Below, piece after piece: positions 1 to 8,130 of a stretch of 64,000 bases of DNA. Under the pieces are notes generated by a model. It made no database searches. It was not told the DNA's origin and saw nothing but the letters and a program-made list of their open reading frames with translations. The DNA is taken from NCBI RefSeq assembly GCF_026107415.2, contig NZ_JAPCHX010000002.1, positions 62,001 through 126,000 of the forward strand, in the 5' to 3' direction. The position numbers and the translations under genes are program-made. The stretch is from Microbacterium sp. MPKO10. Its GTDB lineage: Bacteria > Actinomycetota > Actinomycetes > Actinomycetales > Microbacteriaceae. How positions within the stretch are numbered: position 1 is the stretch's first letter; each line of letters opens with the position of its first letter.

Positions 1-377
1 AGTGCTCCCTCCGCGTCACCGCGCAGGATCTGGCAATCATGGGGGCGACTCTTGCCGACGGGGGTGTGAATCCCGTGACGAAGCAACGGGTTGTGTCACC
101 GATCGTCTGCCGCGACACACTCGCCGTGCTGGCGACCAGCGGGCTCTACGAGCGTTCGGGGGAATGGATGTTTGAGATCGGCCTGCCCGGCAAATCAGGG
201 GTGTCGGGCGGCATTGTGACTGTCGCACCGGGAAAGGGAGCGCTCGGGGCGTTCTCGCCTCGACTCGACTCAGCGGGGAACAGCGTTCGCGGGCAGAAGG
301 CAACAGCGGCGCTCTCGCGCTCACTCGGCCTGAACATCTTCGCCTCCGACAGTGAAGGGGACAGACACGATGTCTGA
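1..377 (+). CDS. glsA: Glutaminase, C-terminal part (cut by the window edge)
   Basis: The gene enters from the left edge; the first complete codon is at base 3. About 124 residues remain. They match the end of the serine-dependent glutaminase family (hydrolysis of L-glutamine to glutamate and ammonia, cytoplasmic): the stretch MGATLADGGVNP, the segment GLYERSGEW, and KSGVSGGIV with the conserved Lys-Ser-Gly-Val followed by a late SPRLDSAGNSVRG. The product ends at a TGA at 375-377, inside the first codons of the downstream MFS gene, so the two are probably co-transcribed. The start and the N-terminal catalytic serine region lie outside the window. Family assignment is firm; substrate specificity is taken from the family. 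Confidence 0.9.
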   Translation, partial: CSLRVTAQDLAIMGATLADGGVNPVTKQRVVSPIVCRDTLAVLATSGLYERSGEWMFEIGLPGKSGVSGGIVTVAPGKGALGAFSPRLDSAGNSVRGQKATAALSRSLGLNIFASDSEGDRHDV

Positions 378-1995
378 GCAGAAGGCGACGACCGCAGAGA
401 AGACTTCATGGGTGCCGCTGGTGGGGCTGTTTCTCGCGCAGGTGCTCATGTCGTTCAACGTTGCGGTTCTGCCTGTCTCACTCGGCGGCATGGTCGACGA
501 CTTCGGGGTGCCGCCAACGGTCGTCAGTTCCACCATCGTCACCTATGGGGTCGCGGTTGCCGCGCTCGTCATGGTCGGGGCGAAGCTGGGACAGCGCATC
601 GGCTGGGTGCTCATTTTCCGCATCGTCGTCGTCATCTTTGCGGGTTCATCGGTCATGATGCTCCTGTCTCCGAGCGTCGGCTGGGCGATCACAGGCCAGG
701 CGCTCGCCGGGGCCTCCGCGGCGATCATCGTGCCCGCGCTCGTTGCGCTCATCGCCGAGAACTACAAGGGAACCCAGCAGGCAACGGCGATCGGATCCCT
801 CGGCTCGGCGCGTGCGATTTCTGGAGTGAGCGCCTTCATGATCGGCGGCGCACTCGGAACGTTCATCGGATGGCGTCCCGTTTTCATCATCGTGCTCGTG
901 CTCGCGATTGCTGTGTTTCTCTTCAGCTTTCGCCTGCGCAGCGATCGCGGTAAACGGGCGGTGCAGATCGATGTGGTCGGGGCTGTGTTCATCGGCGTTG
1001 CCATCATTCTGCTGACGCTTGGCTTCAACAATTTCAATGCCTGGGGAGTGCTCACCGCTCGCCCGACCGCACCGTTCTCGGTGCTGGGGCTCTCGCCTGC
1101 CATTGTGATGGTCGTGTTCGGGCTCATTCTCGGGCAGTGCTTCTTTCTGTGGACGCGACGTCGATCGCGGCTCAGCAAGGTTCCGCTCGTGAGCCTCGCC
1201 GTCCTGGGCTCAGGCAAGGAGCGGGCCGCGGTCTACGCAATGTTCATCGTCGTCGCCCTCGAAGCTGCTCTGAATTTCACAGTCCCGCTCTACATCCAGA
1301 TCGTTCAAGGTCGCACACCGCTCGATACGTCGTTGGCGATGCTGCCGTTCAACCTCACCGTGTTCATCGTCGCCACCCTCGTCGTGCGGTTCTACAAGCG
1401 ATACACCCCGCGCACCATCGGTGTTTTCTCGTTTTCCCTCACCACGATTGCGCTCATATGGCTTGCGATCGCCGTGACGAACAACTGGGAGACCATCCCC
1501 ACGATCGCGGGGCTAATCGTCTTCGGCATCGGGCAGGGGGCGTTGGTGACTCTCGTGTTCAACGTGCTCGTCACCGCCTCGCCGAAAGAAGCCGCGGGTG
1601 ATGTCGGATCCGTGCGAGGAACGACTCAGAATCTCGCGTCGGCCGTGGGCACCGCCCTTGCAGGGGCAATGCTCGTGACCATTCTCGGCATCAATATCGG
1701 GCAGGCAGTGACGAACAACGTTGAGTTGCCGCGAAACCTCGTTGATCAGGTGGACCTTGACGATGTTAACTTCGTCAGCAACGATCAGCTGCGCGAGGTG
1801 CTCGATGCGACAGACGCCACGGCAGAAGAAGTGGACCGCGCCGTCGAGATCAACGCTGACGCTCGTCTGCGCGCTCTGAAACTCGGGCTGTTGATTCTGG
1901 GCGGGATCAGCTCGATCGCGATCATCCCCGCCACGAGGCTGCCTAAGTACCGACCGGATGAGATTCCCGTCCCCGACGAGACGGACTCTCGGTGA
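370..1995 (+). CDS. MFS transporter, DHA2-like (probable drug/proton exporter)
   Basis: This is a 541-residue, very hydrophobic protein with about 14 predicted membrane segments, the size and layout of the 14-segment DHA2 branch of the major facilitator superfamily. A hydrophilic stretch at about residues 455-495 precedes the last helix. I chose the ATG at 370 because GAAGGGG lies just upstream; an in-frame GTG at 352 would add six residues without a better ribosome site. The start overlaps the glutaminase stop. An inner-membrane exporter of small molecules is expected, but the substrate cannot be read from the sequence. Linkage to glutaminase could mean amino-acid or acid-stress related transport, which is only inference. 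Confidence 0.85.
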   Translation: MSEQKATTAEKTSWVPLVGLFLAQVLMSFNVAVLPVSLGGMVDDFGVPPTVVSSTIVTYGVAVAALVMVGAKLGQRIGWVLIFRIVVVIFAGSSVMMLLSPSVGWAITGQALAGASAAIIVPALVALIAENYKGTQQATAIGSLGSARAISGVSAFMIGGALGTFIGWRPVFIIVLVLAIAVFLFSFRLRSDRGKRAVQIDVVGAVFIGVAIILLTLGFNNFNAWGVLTARPTAPFSVLGLSPAIVMVVFGLILGQCFFLWTRRRSRLSKVPLVSLAVLGSGKERAAVYAMFIVVALEAALNFTVPLYIQIVQGRTPLDTSLAMLPFNLTVFIVATLVVRFYKRYTPRTIGVFSFSLTTIALIWLAIAVTNNWETIPTIAGLIVFGIGQGALVTLVFNVLVTASPKEAAGDVGSVRGTTQNLASAVGTALAGAMLVTILGINIGQAVTNNVELPRNLVDQVDLDDVNFVSNDQLREVLDATDATAEEVDRAVEINADARLRALKLGLLILGGISSIAIIPATRLPKYRPDEIPVPDETDSR

Positions 1996-2036
1996 TTCGG
2001 AGCCGCGTCCCGTCTCAGCACTCAGCTTTCTGCCCA

Positions 2037-2042
2037 TAAACT
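2037..2042 (+). promoter_or_regulatory. Candidate -10 hexamer of a leaderless glmS mRNA
   Basis: TAAACT ends 7 nt before the glmS ATG at 2050 and there is no Shine-Dalgarno sequence in between. Transcription would start at or next to the start codon. Confidence 0.5.
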
Positions 2043-2049
2043 TGTCACC

Positions 2050-3900
2050 ATGTGTGGAATCGTGGGATACGTCGGCAACCGTGACAGCATCGACGTCTTG
2101 ATGAACGGGCTCAGAAGGCTCGAGTATCGCGGGTATGACTCCGCCGGAGTTGCCGTCATTGGGGAAGACGGGACGCTCACGACACGGAAGCGTGCGGGCA
2201 AGCTCGCCGTCCTCGCCGACGATGTCGCTGAGACAGCGATTCCAGCGAGCGCGACCGGTATCGGGCACACCCGTTGGGCGACGCACGGCGGCCCGACAGA
2301 CGACAACGCTCACCCGCACCTCAGCGCCGACGGCAAGCTCGCCGTCATTCACAACGGGATCATCGAGAACTTTGCGGCGATTCGCGACGAGCTCGAGAAT
2401 CAGGGATACACCTTCTCGAGTGAGACTGACACCGAAGCGGCGGCCATTCTGCTCGGTCGCGAATATGCAGAGACCGGTGACCTGCGTCAGGCCTTCCAGC
2501 GCGTGGTCGTCAAACTCGACGGCGCGTTCACACTGCTTGCCGTGCACCAGGACGAGCCGAACCTCGTCGTGGGCGCCCGCCAGAACTCGCCGCTCGTGAT
2601 TGGCCTCGGCCAGAACGAGAACTTCCTCGGCTCCGACGTCGCCGCGTTCGTCGAGTACACGCGCTTCGCGCTCGCCGTGGGCGAGGGCGAGATGGTCGCG
2701 ATCACCCCGGACAGCGTCGACGTCACCGACTTCGCCGGCAACCCTGTGCAGTCCACGCCCTTCGAAGTGCAGTGGGACGCCTCGGCCGCCGAAAAGGGCG
2801 GATGGTCGAGTTTCATGGCGAAAGAGATCAGCGAACAGCCGGATGCTGTCGCCAACACGATCCGTGCACGCATCGGCGACGACGGTCTCGTGCATGTGCC
2901 CGAGCTCGAAGGGCTCGACGAGCTCTTCCGCGACGTGTCCCGAGTCGTGATCGTCGCGTGCGGCACGGCCTCCTACGCCGGCATGGTGGGGAAGTACGCC
3001 ATTGAAGCGTGGACGCGCCTGCCCGTCGAGGTCGCGCTGAGCCACGAGTTCCGCTACAGCGATCCCGTCGTCGATGCGAGCACACTCGTCGTGTCGATCA
3101 GCCAGTCCGGTGAGACGATGGACACCCTCATGGCGGTGAAATACGCGGCCGAACGCGGCGCGAAGACCCTGTCCATCTGCAACACACAGGGCGCCACGAT
3201 TCCACGTGAATCGGATGCTGTCGTCTACACGCACGCGGGCCCCGAAGTGGCTGTAGCCTCGACGAAGGCGTTCGTCGCGCAGATCACTGCGCTGTACCTG
3301 TTCGGGCTGCACATAGCGAACGTGCGTGGCAGCCTCACACGCGAGCAGATCGCCGAGAACGCGACGGAGCTCCAGGCAATCCCGGGCAAGATCGCTGAGG
3401 TGCTCGAGCAGCACGACGAGATCGCGCAGCTGGCGCACTGGATGAGCGACACACGATCCGTGCTATTCCTCGGCCGCAACGTCGGCTACCCGATCTCTCT
3501 CGAGGGTGCACTCAAGCTCAAGGAGCTCGCCTACATCCACGCGGAGGGCTTCGCCGCGGGCGAGCTCAAGCACGGTCCGATCGCGCTGATCGAGCCGGGC
3601 CAGCCGGTCTTCGTCGTCGTGCCGAGCCCGCGCGGTTCGCAGACGATGCACGCGAAGGTCGTCTCCAACATTCAAGAGATCCGCGCCCGCGGCGCCCGCG
3701 TCATCGCGATCGCCGAAGAGGGCGACGTCGCCGTTCTGCCGTACGCCGACACCGTGGTGCGGGTTCCGCTCGCCGCCCCGCTCTTCGAGCCGCTGCTCTG
3801 CGTGGTTCCCACGCAGATCTTCGCCATGGAGCTCGCATCGGCGAAGGGCCTCGACGTCGATCAGCCGCGCAACCTGGCCAAGAGCGTCACCGTCGAGTAG
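2050..3900 (+). CDS. glmS: Glutamine--fructose-6-phosphate aminotransferase (isomerizing)
   Basis: GlmS makes glucosamine-6-phosphate from fructose-6-phosphate and glutamine, the first step to UDP-GlcNAc for the cell wall. The 616-residue protein starts MCGIVGYVGN, so Cys2 is the N-terminal nucleophile of the class II glutaminase domain (residues 1 to about 240). Two SIS domains follow (about 285-430 and 460-600), with the sugar-phosphate loop SISQSGETMDT and the isomerase segment GALKLKELAYIHAEGFAAGELKHGP. The C-terminus ends LAKSVTVE as in the family. No glmS ribozyme is visible. The start has no ribosome-binding site and follows a -10-like TAAACT, so the mRNA is probably leaderless. It is followed 25 bp later by acpS. 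Confidence 0.98.
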   Translation: MCGIVGYVGNRDSIDVLMNGLRRLEYRGYDSAGVAVIGEDGTLTTRKRAGKLAVLADDVAETAIPASATGIGHTRWATHGGPTDDNAHPHLSADGKLAVIHNGIIENFAAIRDELENQGYTFSSETDTEAAAILLGREYAETGDLRQAFQRVVVKLDGAFTLLAVHQDEPNLVVGARQNSPLVIGLGQNENFLGSDVAAFVEYTRFALAVGEGEMVAITPDSVDVTDFAGNPVQSTPFEVQWDASAAEKGGWSSFMAKEISEQPDAVANTIRARIGDDGLVHVPELEGLDELFRDVSRVVIVACGTASYAGMVGKYAIEAWTRLPVEVALSHEFRYSDPVVDASTLVVSISQSGETMDTLMAVKYAAERGAKTLSICNTQGATIPRESDAVVYTHAGPEVAVASTKAFVAQITALYLFGLHIANVRGSLTREQIAENATELQAIPGKIAEVLEQHDEIAQLAHWMSDTRSVLFLGRNVGYPISLEGALKLKELAYIHAEGFAAGELKHGPIALIEPGQPVFVVVPSPRGSQTMHAKVVSNIQEIRARGARVIAIAEEGDVAVLPYADTVVRVPLAAPLFEPLLCVVPTQIFAMELASAKGLDVDQPRNLAKSVTVE

Positions 3901-3925
3901 CCATGTCAACGGCAGGTGGTGCGCA

Positions 3926-4288
3926 ATGATCGCGGGAATCGGCGTCGATCTCGTCGACCTCGCTCGATTCGAGCGGGCCGTCGACCGGACGCCGCGTCTG
4001 CGGGAACGCCTGTTCGCTGAGCGCGAACGGATGCTGCCCCTGCGCTCACTTGCGGGGCGCTACGCCGCGAAGGAAGCACTGATCAAGGCGCTCGGCGGCT
4101 CAGACGGCGTGCGCTGGCTGGACATCGTCGTCGACAAGTCTGAGGACGGCGACCCGTTCTTCACGTTGTCGGGGACGACGGCGGAAGCCGTAACCGAACG
4201 CGGCATCACGGCGTTGCACGTGAGCATGAGTCACGATGGGGGAGCCGCGATGGCTTTCGTCGTCGCCGAGAAGGGGGACGCGTCATGA
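3926..4288 (+). CDS. acpS: Holo-[acyl-carrier-protein] synthase
   Basis: AcpS transfers the 4'-phosphopantetheine arm of CoA to the serine of acyl carrier protein. The 120-residue protein has the family's two magnesium/CoA motifs: GIGVDLVDLARFE near the N-terminus (residues 4-16) and YAAKEALIKALG (residues 45-56). Length is normal. An upstream GGCAGGTGGTG serves as the ribosome site. It sits between glmS and alr; the alr ATG overlaps its TGA by four bases (ATGA at 4285-4288), so translation is coupled. This acpS-alr linkage is common in bacteria. Confidence 0.96.
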   Translation: MIAGIGVDLVDLARFERAVDRTPRLRERLFAERERMLPLRSLAGRYAAKEALIKALGGSDGVRWLDIVVDKSEDGDPFFTLSGTTAEAVTERGITALHVSMSHDGGAAMAFVVAEKGDAS

Positions 4289-5403
4289 CGGTGCTCCGCG
4301 AGGCGACGGTCGATCTGGCGGCGATCGCCGAGAACCTGCGCGTACTCAGGTCGTCGACGCAGGCGACAAACGTCCTCGCCGTCGTCAAGGCGGATGCGTA
4401 TGGGCATGGTGCCGTTCCCGTCGCCCGGACGCTCGTCGCGGCCGGCGCGGACATGCTCGGAACCGCGGACATCGACGAAGCCCGTGCCCTGCGCGGCGCC
4501 GGCATCGATGCGCCCATTCTGTGCTGGCTGCACGGCCCGGATGCCGATTTCGAGGCTGCCCTCGCGCAGAACATTGAGGTGGCGGTCTCGAGCATCGAGC
4601 AGCTGAACGCCGTGGCCGACGCGGCGCGGCGCCTGAGAGCATCCGATGTTCCCGTGCAGATCAAACTCGACACGGGGCTCAGCCGCAATGGTGCCGCCCC
4701 GGAACTCGCGGGCGCCCTGTTTGCGCGCGCTGCGAAGTTTGAGGCCGAGCGGGTCCTGCGCGTGCGCGGCCTCATGACGCACGTCTCGAACACGGCTCCG
4801 GCCGAGGATCTCGCGCAGGTCGCTCAGTTCGAGAACCTCGTCGCTGACGCGCGCGCGGCAGGTCTGCGCCCCGACGTGCTGCATGCCGCTGCGACGGCCG
4901 CCGCCCTGCGGATTCCCGAGTCGCGCTTCAATCTGGTGCGTCTTGGCATCGGGCTCTATGGGCTCACGCCGTTCGACGACGAGACGAGTCAGCAGCTCGG
5001 CATTCGACCCGCTATGACGCTGCGCGCCCCGGTTGCCGCGGTGCGCCGAGTGCCTGCCGGGGCGGGCATCTCGTATGGCTTCACCCATCGCACGTCGACC
5101 CCGACGACGCTCGCCCTCATTCCGCTCGGGTACGGCGACGGCATCCCGCGCCAGGCGTCGAATGGCGGCACCGTCGCGATCCGGGGTCGCATCGTCGCGA
5201 ATGTCGGCCGCGTTGCGATGGACCAGTTCGTCGTCGACGTGGGCGACGCGCCCGTCGAAGTCGGCGACGAGGCGGTGCTGTTTGGCGATGCCGCCCAGGG
5301 CGTGCCCAGTGCGGACGACTGGGCGAACGCCGCATCCACCATCAACTACGAGATCGTCACGCGCCTCGGGTCCCGTGTCGTGCGTCGCTATGAGGGCGCA
5401 TGA
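4285..5403 (+). CDS. alr: Alanine racemase
   Basis: Alanine racemase interconverts L- and D-alanine, giving D-Ala for peptidoglycan. The 372-residue protein shows the PLP-binding motif AVVKADAYGHG (Lys about 36) at the start of the TIM barrel and the opposing catalytic tyrosine in AGISYGFTHR (about residue 264) near the beta domain, whose end contains NYEIVTRLGSRVVRRY. Length is normal. The start overlaps the acpS stop (ATGA), and the stop overlaps the start of tsaE in the same way, so acpS-alr-tsaE form one translationally coupled operon. Confidence 0.97.
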   Translation: MTVLREATVDLAAIAENLRVLRSSTQATNVLAVVKADAYGHGAVPVARTLVAAGADMLGTADIDEARALRGAGIDAPILCWLHGPDADFEAALAQNIEVAVSSIEQLNAVADAARRLRASDVPVQIKLDTGLSRNGAAPELAGALFARAAKFEAERVLRVRGLMTHVSNTAPAEDLAQVAQFENLVADARAAGLRPDVLHAAATAAALRIPESRFNLVRLGIGLYGLTPFDDETSQQLGIRPAMTLRAPVAAVRRVPAGAGISYGFTHRTSTPTTLALIPLGYGDGIPRQASNGGTVAIRGRIVANVGRVAMDQFVVDVGDAPVEVGDEAVLFGDAAQGVPSADDWANAASTINYEIVTRLGSRVVRRYEGA

Positions 5404-5942
5404 TCGACGTCCCCTCGACGATCGTCTGCGCGACGCCGGACGAGATGCACGACCTCGGCGTCGAGCTTGGCCGGATGCTGCACGCCGGCGATCTGCTCGT
5501 TCTCACCGGGCCTCTCGGGGCGGGCAAGACGACACTCACGCGCGGAATCGGTGAGGGGCTCGGCGTGCGGGGGCCGGTCACGAGTCCCACGTTCGTGCTT
5601 GCACGAACGCACCCGAGCCTGGTCGGAGGGGCGCCGCTTGTGCACGTCGACGCGTACCGGCTGAGCGACCCGCTGGAGCTGGACGACCTCGACATCGACT
5701 TCGAGAGCAGCGTCGTTATCGTCGAGTGGGGGCGCGGGATGCTGGAGGGCATTGCCGAGTCGTGGCTCGACGTGGAGATCGAGCGGCCGATGGGCAGCGC
5801 TGGGTCGGCCGCCGACGCGGGCACGGCTGCCGAGGAGCGTGACGAGCCGCGCACGGTGCGCATCGCACGTGTGCGCGCGGGTGACGGCGCGGAAAACTGC
5901 GCGGAAAACTGCGCGGAAAACAGCTCGGGCGCAGAGGAATAG
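5400..5942 (+). CDS. tsaE: tRNA t6A biosynthesis ATPase TsaE
   Basis: TsaE is the P-loop ATPase that partners TsaB/TsaD in making the t6A base at position 37 of ANN-decoding tRNAs. The Walker A loop GPLGAGKTTL is at residues 39-48, and SPTFVLAR and DAYRL (Walker-B-like region) follow in the usual order; VIVEWGRG near residue 105 is also typical. At 180 residues it is slightly longer than usual because of an Ala/Glu-rich tail containing three tandem AENC/AENS units coded by a 12-bp repeat. The start overlaps the alr stop. tsaB begins 9 bp downstream. Confidence 0.95.
   Translation: MIDVPSTIVCATPDEMHDLGVELGRMLHAGDLLVLTGPLGAGKTTLTRGIGEGLGVRGPVTSPTFVLARTHPSLVGGAPLVHVDAYRLSDPLELDDLDIDFESSVVIVEWGRGMLEGIAESWLDVEIERPMGSAGSAADAGTAAEERDEPRTVRIARVRAGDGAENCAENCAENSSGAEE
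5887..5922 (+). repeat. 12-bp tandem repeat, three units, in the 3' end of tsaE
   Basis: The unit gcgcggaaaact occurs twice exactly (5887-5898, 5899-5910) and a third time with a final base change (5911-5922). The repeat is in frame and codes for a repeated Ala-Glu-Asn-Cys at the protein's C-terminal tail. Confidence 0.9.
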
Positions 5943-5945
5943 GCT
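5940..5945 (+). promoter_or_regulatory. Candidate -10 hexamer before tsaB
   Basis: TAGGCT, whose first three bases are the tsaE stop codon, ends 6 nt before the tsaB GTG. No Shine-Dalgarno sequence lies between them, so an internal leaderless start is possible. Confidence 0.4.
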
Positions 5946-5951
5946 GGACGC

Positions 5952-6572
5952 GTGCTTCTTGCCATCGACTCATCCATCGGAACGTCGGCCGCCGTCGTCG
6001 ACCTCGACCGCGGCATCATCGCCGAGCGGCACAGCGCCGACACCCGCGGCCACGCGGAGGTCGTCGGTGCGCTCATGCGCGACGCGCTGACAGCATCCGG
6101 GGTCTCGCCTGCTGAGCTCTCGGGCGTGGTCGCAGGAATGGGCCCGGGCCCGTTCACCGGTCTGCGCATCGGCATCGCTGCCGCGCGCGCGTTTGCGTTC
6201 GGCGTTTCGAAGCCGGTCGTCCCCGTTGTCAGCCACGACGCCATCGCGTTCGACTGGTATGCCTCCGGCGGCACGGGGGAGCTTCTCGTCGTCACCGATG
6301 CTCGTCGGCGCGAGAATTACTGCTCGCGGTATTCCCGAGCGGATGCTGCCGGGCTGCCCGTCCGCATCGACGGCCCCGTCCTCGCCAAACCGGGTGACAT
6401 TGTCATGGGTGCGGCGACCAGGCTTGACGCTGACCGGATCTCCGCCGGATCTCTGGGCATGGTCGCCGAGCTCACCTGGGCCGCCGGACGTCCCTTCGCC
6501 GCCGACGAGCCCCTGTATCTGCGATCGCCTGACGTGACCCCGTCAGCGGGACACAAGCGGGTGACGTCGTGA
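5952..6572 (+). CDS. tsaB: tRNA t6A biosynthesis protein TsaB
   Basis: TsaB is the catalytically inactive paralogue of TsaD that scaffolds the t6A threonylcarbamoyl transferase complex. The 206-residue protein begins with the ASKHA fold motif LLAIDSSIGTSAAVVD and carries the family hallmark GPGPFTGLRIGIAAARAFA at about residues 58-76. Length is normal. The GTG at 5952 is the only good start near the conserved LLAIDSS. Its stop overlaps the rimI start (GTGA at 6569-6572), keeping tsaB-rimI-tsaD coupled. Confidence 0.95.
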   Translation: MLLAIDSSIGTSAAVVDLDRGIIAERHSADTRGHAEVVGALMRDALTASGVSPAELSGVVAGMGPGPFTGLRIGIAAARAFAFGVSKPVVPVVSHDAIAFDWYASGGTGELLVVTDARRRENYCSRYSRADAAGLPVRIDGPVLAKPGDIVMGAATRLDADRISAGSLGMVAELTWAAGRPFAADEPLYLRSPDVTPSAGHKRVTS

Positions 6573-7042
6573 TCGAGATACGCGATGCGACACGTGACGA
6601 CCTCGACGCGATCATGGAGCTCGAGCGCAGCTCGTTCGCGCCAGACGACTGGTCGCGCGACTCGATGCAGCGCGAGATTCTCAGTGAGCACACGCGCTAC
6701 CTCGTGGCCGCAGACGACGAATACATCGTCGGCTACGGGGGAGTGCTCGCTCCGTCTGGCAGCGCCGACGCCGACATTCAGACCATCGCCGTCGCGCCCG
6801 AGCACCGGCGGACGGGAATCGGCAGGGCGCTCATGACGCGACTTGTCAGCGTGGCAGCATCCGCCGGCGCCCGCGGCGTCTTTCTCGAAGTCAGCGCCGA
6901 GAGCGCAGGAGCGCAGCAGTTGTATCTCTCGCTCGGGTTTACGCAGATCGGTGTGCGCCCACGCTATTACCGGGGAGGCATCGACGCCTTCGTAATGAAG
7001 CTTGATCGCCCGGGCGAGGTCGGAAAGACAGGAACAGCATGA
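6569..7042 (+). CDS. rimI: Ribosomal-protein-alanine N-acetyltransferase
   Basis: This is a 157-residue GNAT-fold acetyltransferase, by position and family the RimI type that acetylates the N-terminus of ribosomal protein S18. The acetyl-CoA loop is visible as [18 protein letters not shown] (residues 71-88, with the R/QxxGxG/A signature), followed by [20 protein letters not shown] (residues 110-129). It begins with GTG overlapping the tsaB stop and ends with a TGA overlapping the tsaD ATG. The tsaB-rimI-tsaD order is widely conserved in bacteria. Confidence 0.9.
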   Translation: MIEIRDATRDDLDAIMELERSSFAPDDWSRDSMQREILSEHTRYLVAADDEYIVGYGGVLAPSGSADADIQTIAVAPEHRRTGIGRALMTRLVSVAASAGARGVFLEVSAESAGAQQLYLSLGFTQIGVRPRYYRGGIDAFVMKLDRPGEVGKTGTA

Positions 7043-8097
7043 ACCGCGACGCCCCGCTCGTGCTCGGCATCGAGACCAGCTGCGATGAGACCGGAATCGG
7101 TATCGTGCGCGGCAGGACTCTGCTGTCGAACACGATCTCGTCATCGATGGAGCAGCACGCGCGCTTCGGCGGCGTCGTGCCCGAGGTCGCGGCGCGGGCC
7201 CACCTCGAAGCGCTGGGCCCCGCCCTGACCTCCGCTGTCGACGAGGCGCAGATTGAACTTGCCGACCTCGACGCTGTTGCCGTGACGAGCGGCCCGGGGC
7301 TCGCCGGAGCGCTCATGGTCGGCGTCGGCGCGGCGAAGGCGCTCGCGCTCGCCCTCGACAAGCCGCTCTATGCCGTCAACCATCTCGTTGGACACGTCGG
7401 TGCCGACATTCTCGATGACCGCGGCGAGCCGTTCGAGTACCCGACGATCGCGCTCCTGGTCTCGGGCGGGCACACCTCACTGCTGCTCGTGCGTGACCTC
7501 ACCAGCGATGTCGAGCTGTTGGGCGAGACGATCGACGATGCGGCGGGCGAAGCGTTCGACAAGGTGGCGCGCATTCTCGGGCTTCCATATCCGGGAGGCC
7601 CGCAGATCGACAGAGCCGCAGCGGAAGGGGATCCAACGGCGATTCGCTTTCCGCGCGGACTCAGCCTGCCGAAAGACATGGCCGCGCACCGGTACGACTT
7701 CTCGTTCTCGGGCCTGAAGACGGCGGTCGCCCGATGGGTCGAACAGAAACAGGATGCTGGTGAGCCGGTGCCCATCGCCGATGTCGCCGCGTCGTTCCGC
7801 GAAGCCGTCGCCGACGTGCTGCTGACGAAAGCCATCGCCGCCTGCCGTGATCACGAGGTGCCCCGACTGCTGCTCGGCGGGGGAGTCGTGGCGAATGCGC
7901 GGATCCGCGAGCTCGCCGAGCAGCGGGCCGCCGAGGCGGGCGTTGCCCTGCGCATTCCGCCGTTGGCGCTGTGCACCGATAACGGAGCGATGATCGCGGC
8001 GCTCGGAGCCCAGCGCATCATGGGCGGATTCGCCCCGTCGAGTTTGGATTTTGGAGCAGACTCGACGCTTCCGGTCACCGATATTCAGGTAGCGTGA
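7039..8097 (+). CDS. tsaD: tRNA N6-adenosine threonylcarbamoyltransferase
   Basis: TsaD transfers the threonylcarbamoyl group from its AMP ester to adenosine-37 of tRNA. The 352-residue protein begins [17 protein letters not shown], contains the metal-binding His pair in [11 protein letters not shown] (about residues 114-124), the ATPase loop [11 protein letters not shown], and [11 protein letters not shown] (about residue 222). [12 protein letters not shown] and CTDNGAMIA near the C-terminus complete the fold. It is the last gene of the coupled cluster; the next gene starts 33 bp downstream with its own ribosome site. Confidence 0.97.
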   Translation: MNRDAPLVLGIETSCDETGIGIVRGRTLLSNTISSSMEQHARFGGVVPEVAARAHLEALGPALTSAVDEAQIELADLDAVAVTSGPGLAGALMVGVGAAKALALALDKPLYAVNHLVGHVGADILDDRGEPFEYPTIALLVSGGHTSLLLVRDLTSDVELLGETIDDAAGEAFDKVARILGLPYPGGPQIDRAAAEGDPTAIRFPRGLSLPKDMAAHRYDFSFSGLKTAVARWVEQKQDAGEPVPIADVAASFREAVADVLLTKAIAACRDHEVPRLLLGGGVVANARIRELAEQRAAEAGVALRIPPLALCTDNGAMIAALGAQRIMGGFAPSSLDFGADSTLPVTDIQVA

Positions 8098-8130
8098 GAC
8101 GACACCGCTGCAATCGCGAGGAGACGCACG

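Noticed and set aside
2001-2049. glmS ribozyme or riboswitch upstream of glmS
   Set aside because: The gap is only about 54 bp and has no such structure.
1513-3438. 641-residue open frame on the minus strand
   Set aside because: It lies antisense to glmS and the MFS gene. The Arg/Asp-rich composition is what GC-rich codons give on the opposite strand, and no motif is present.
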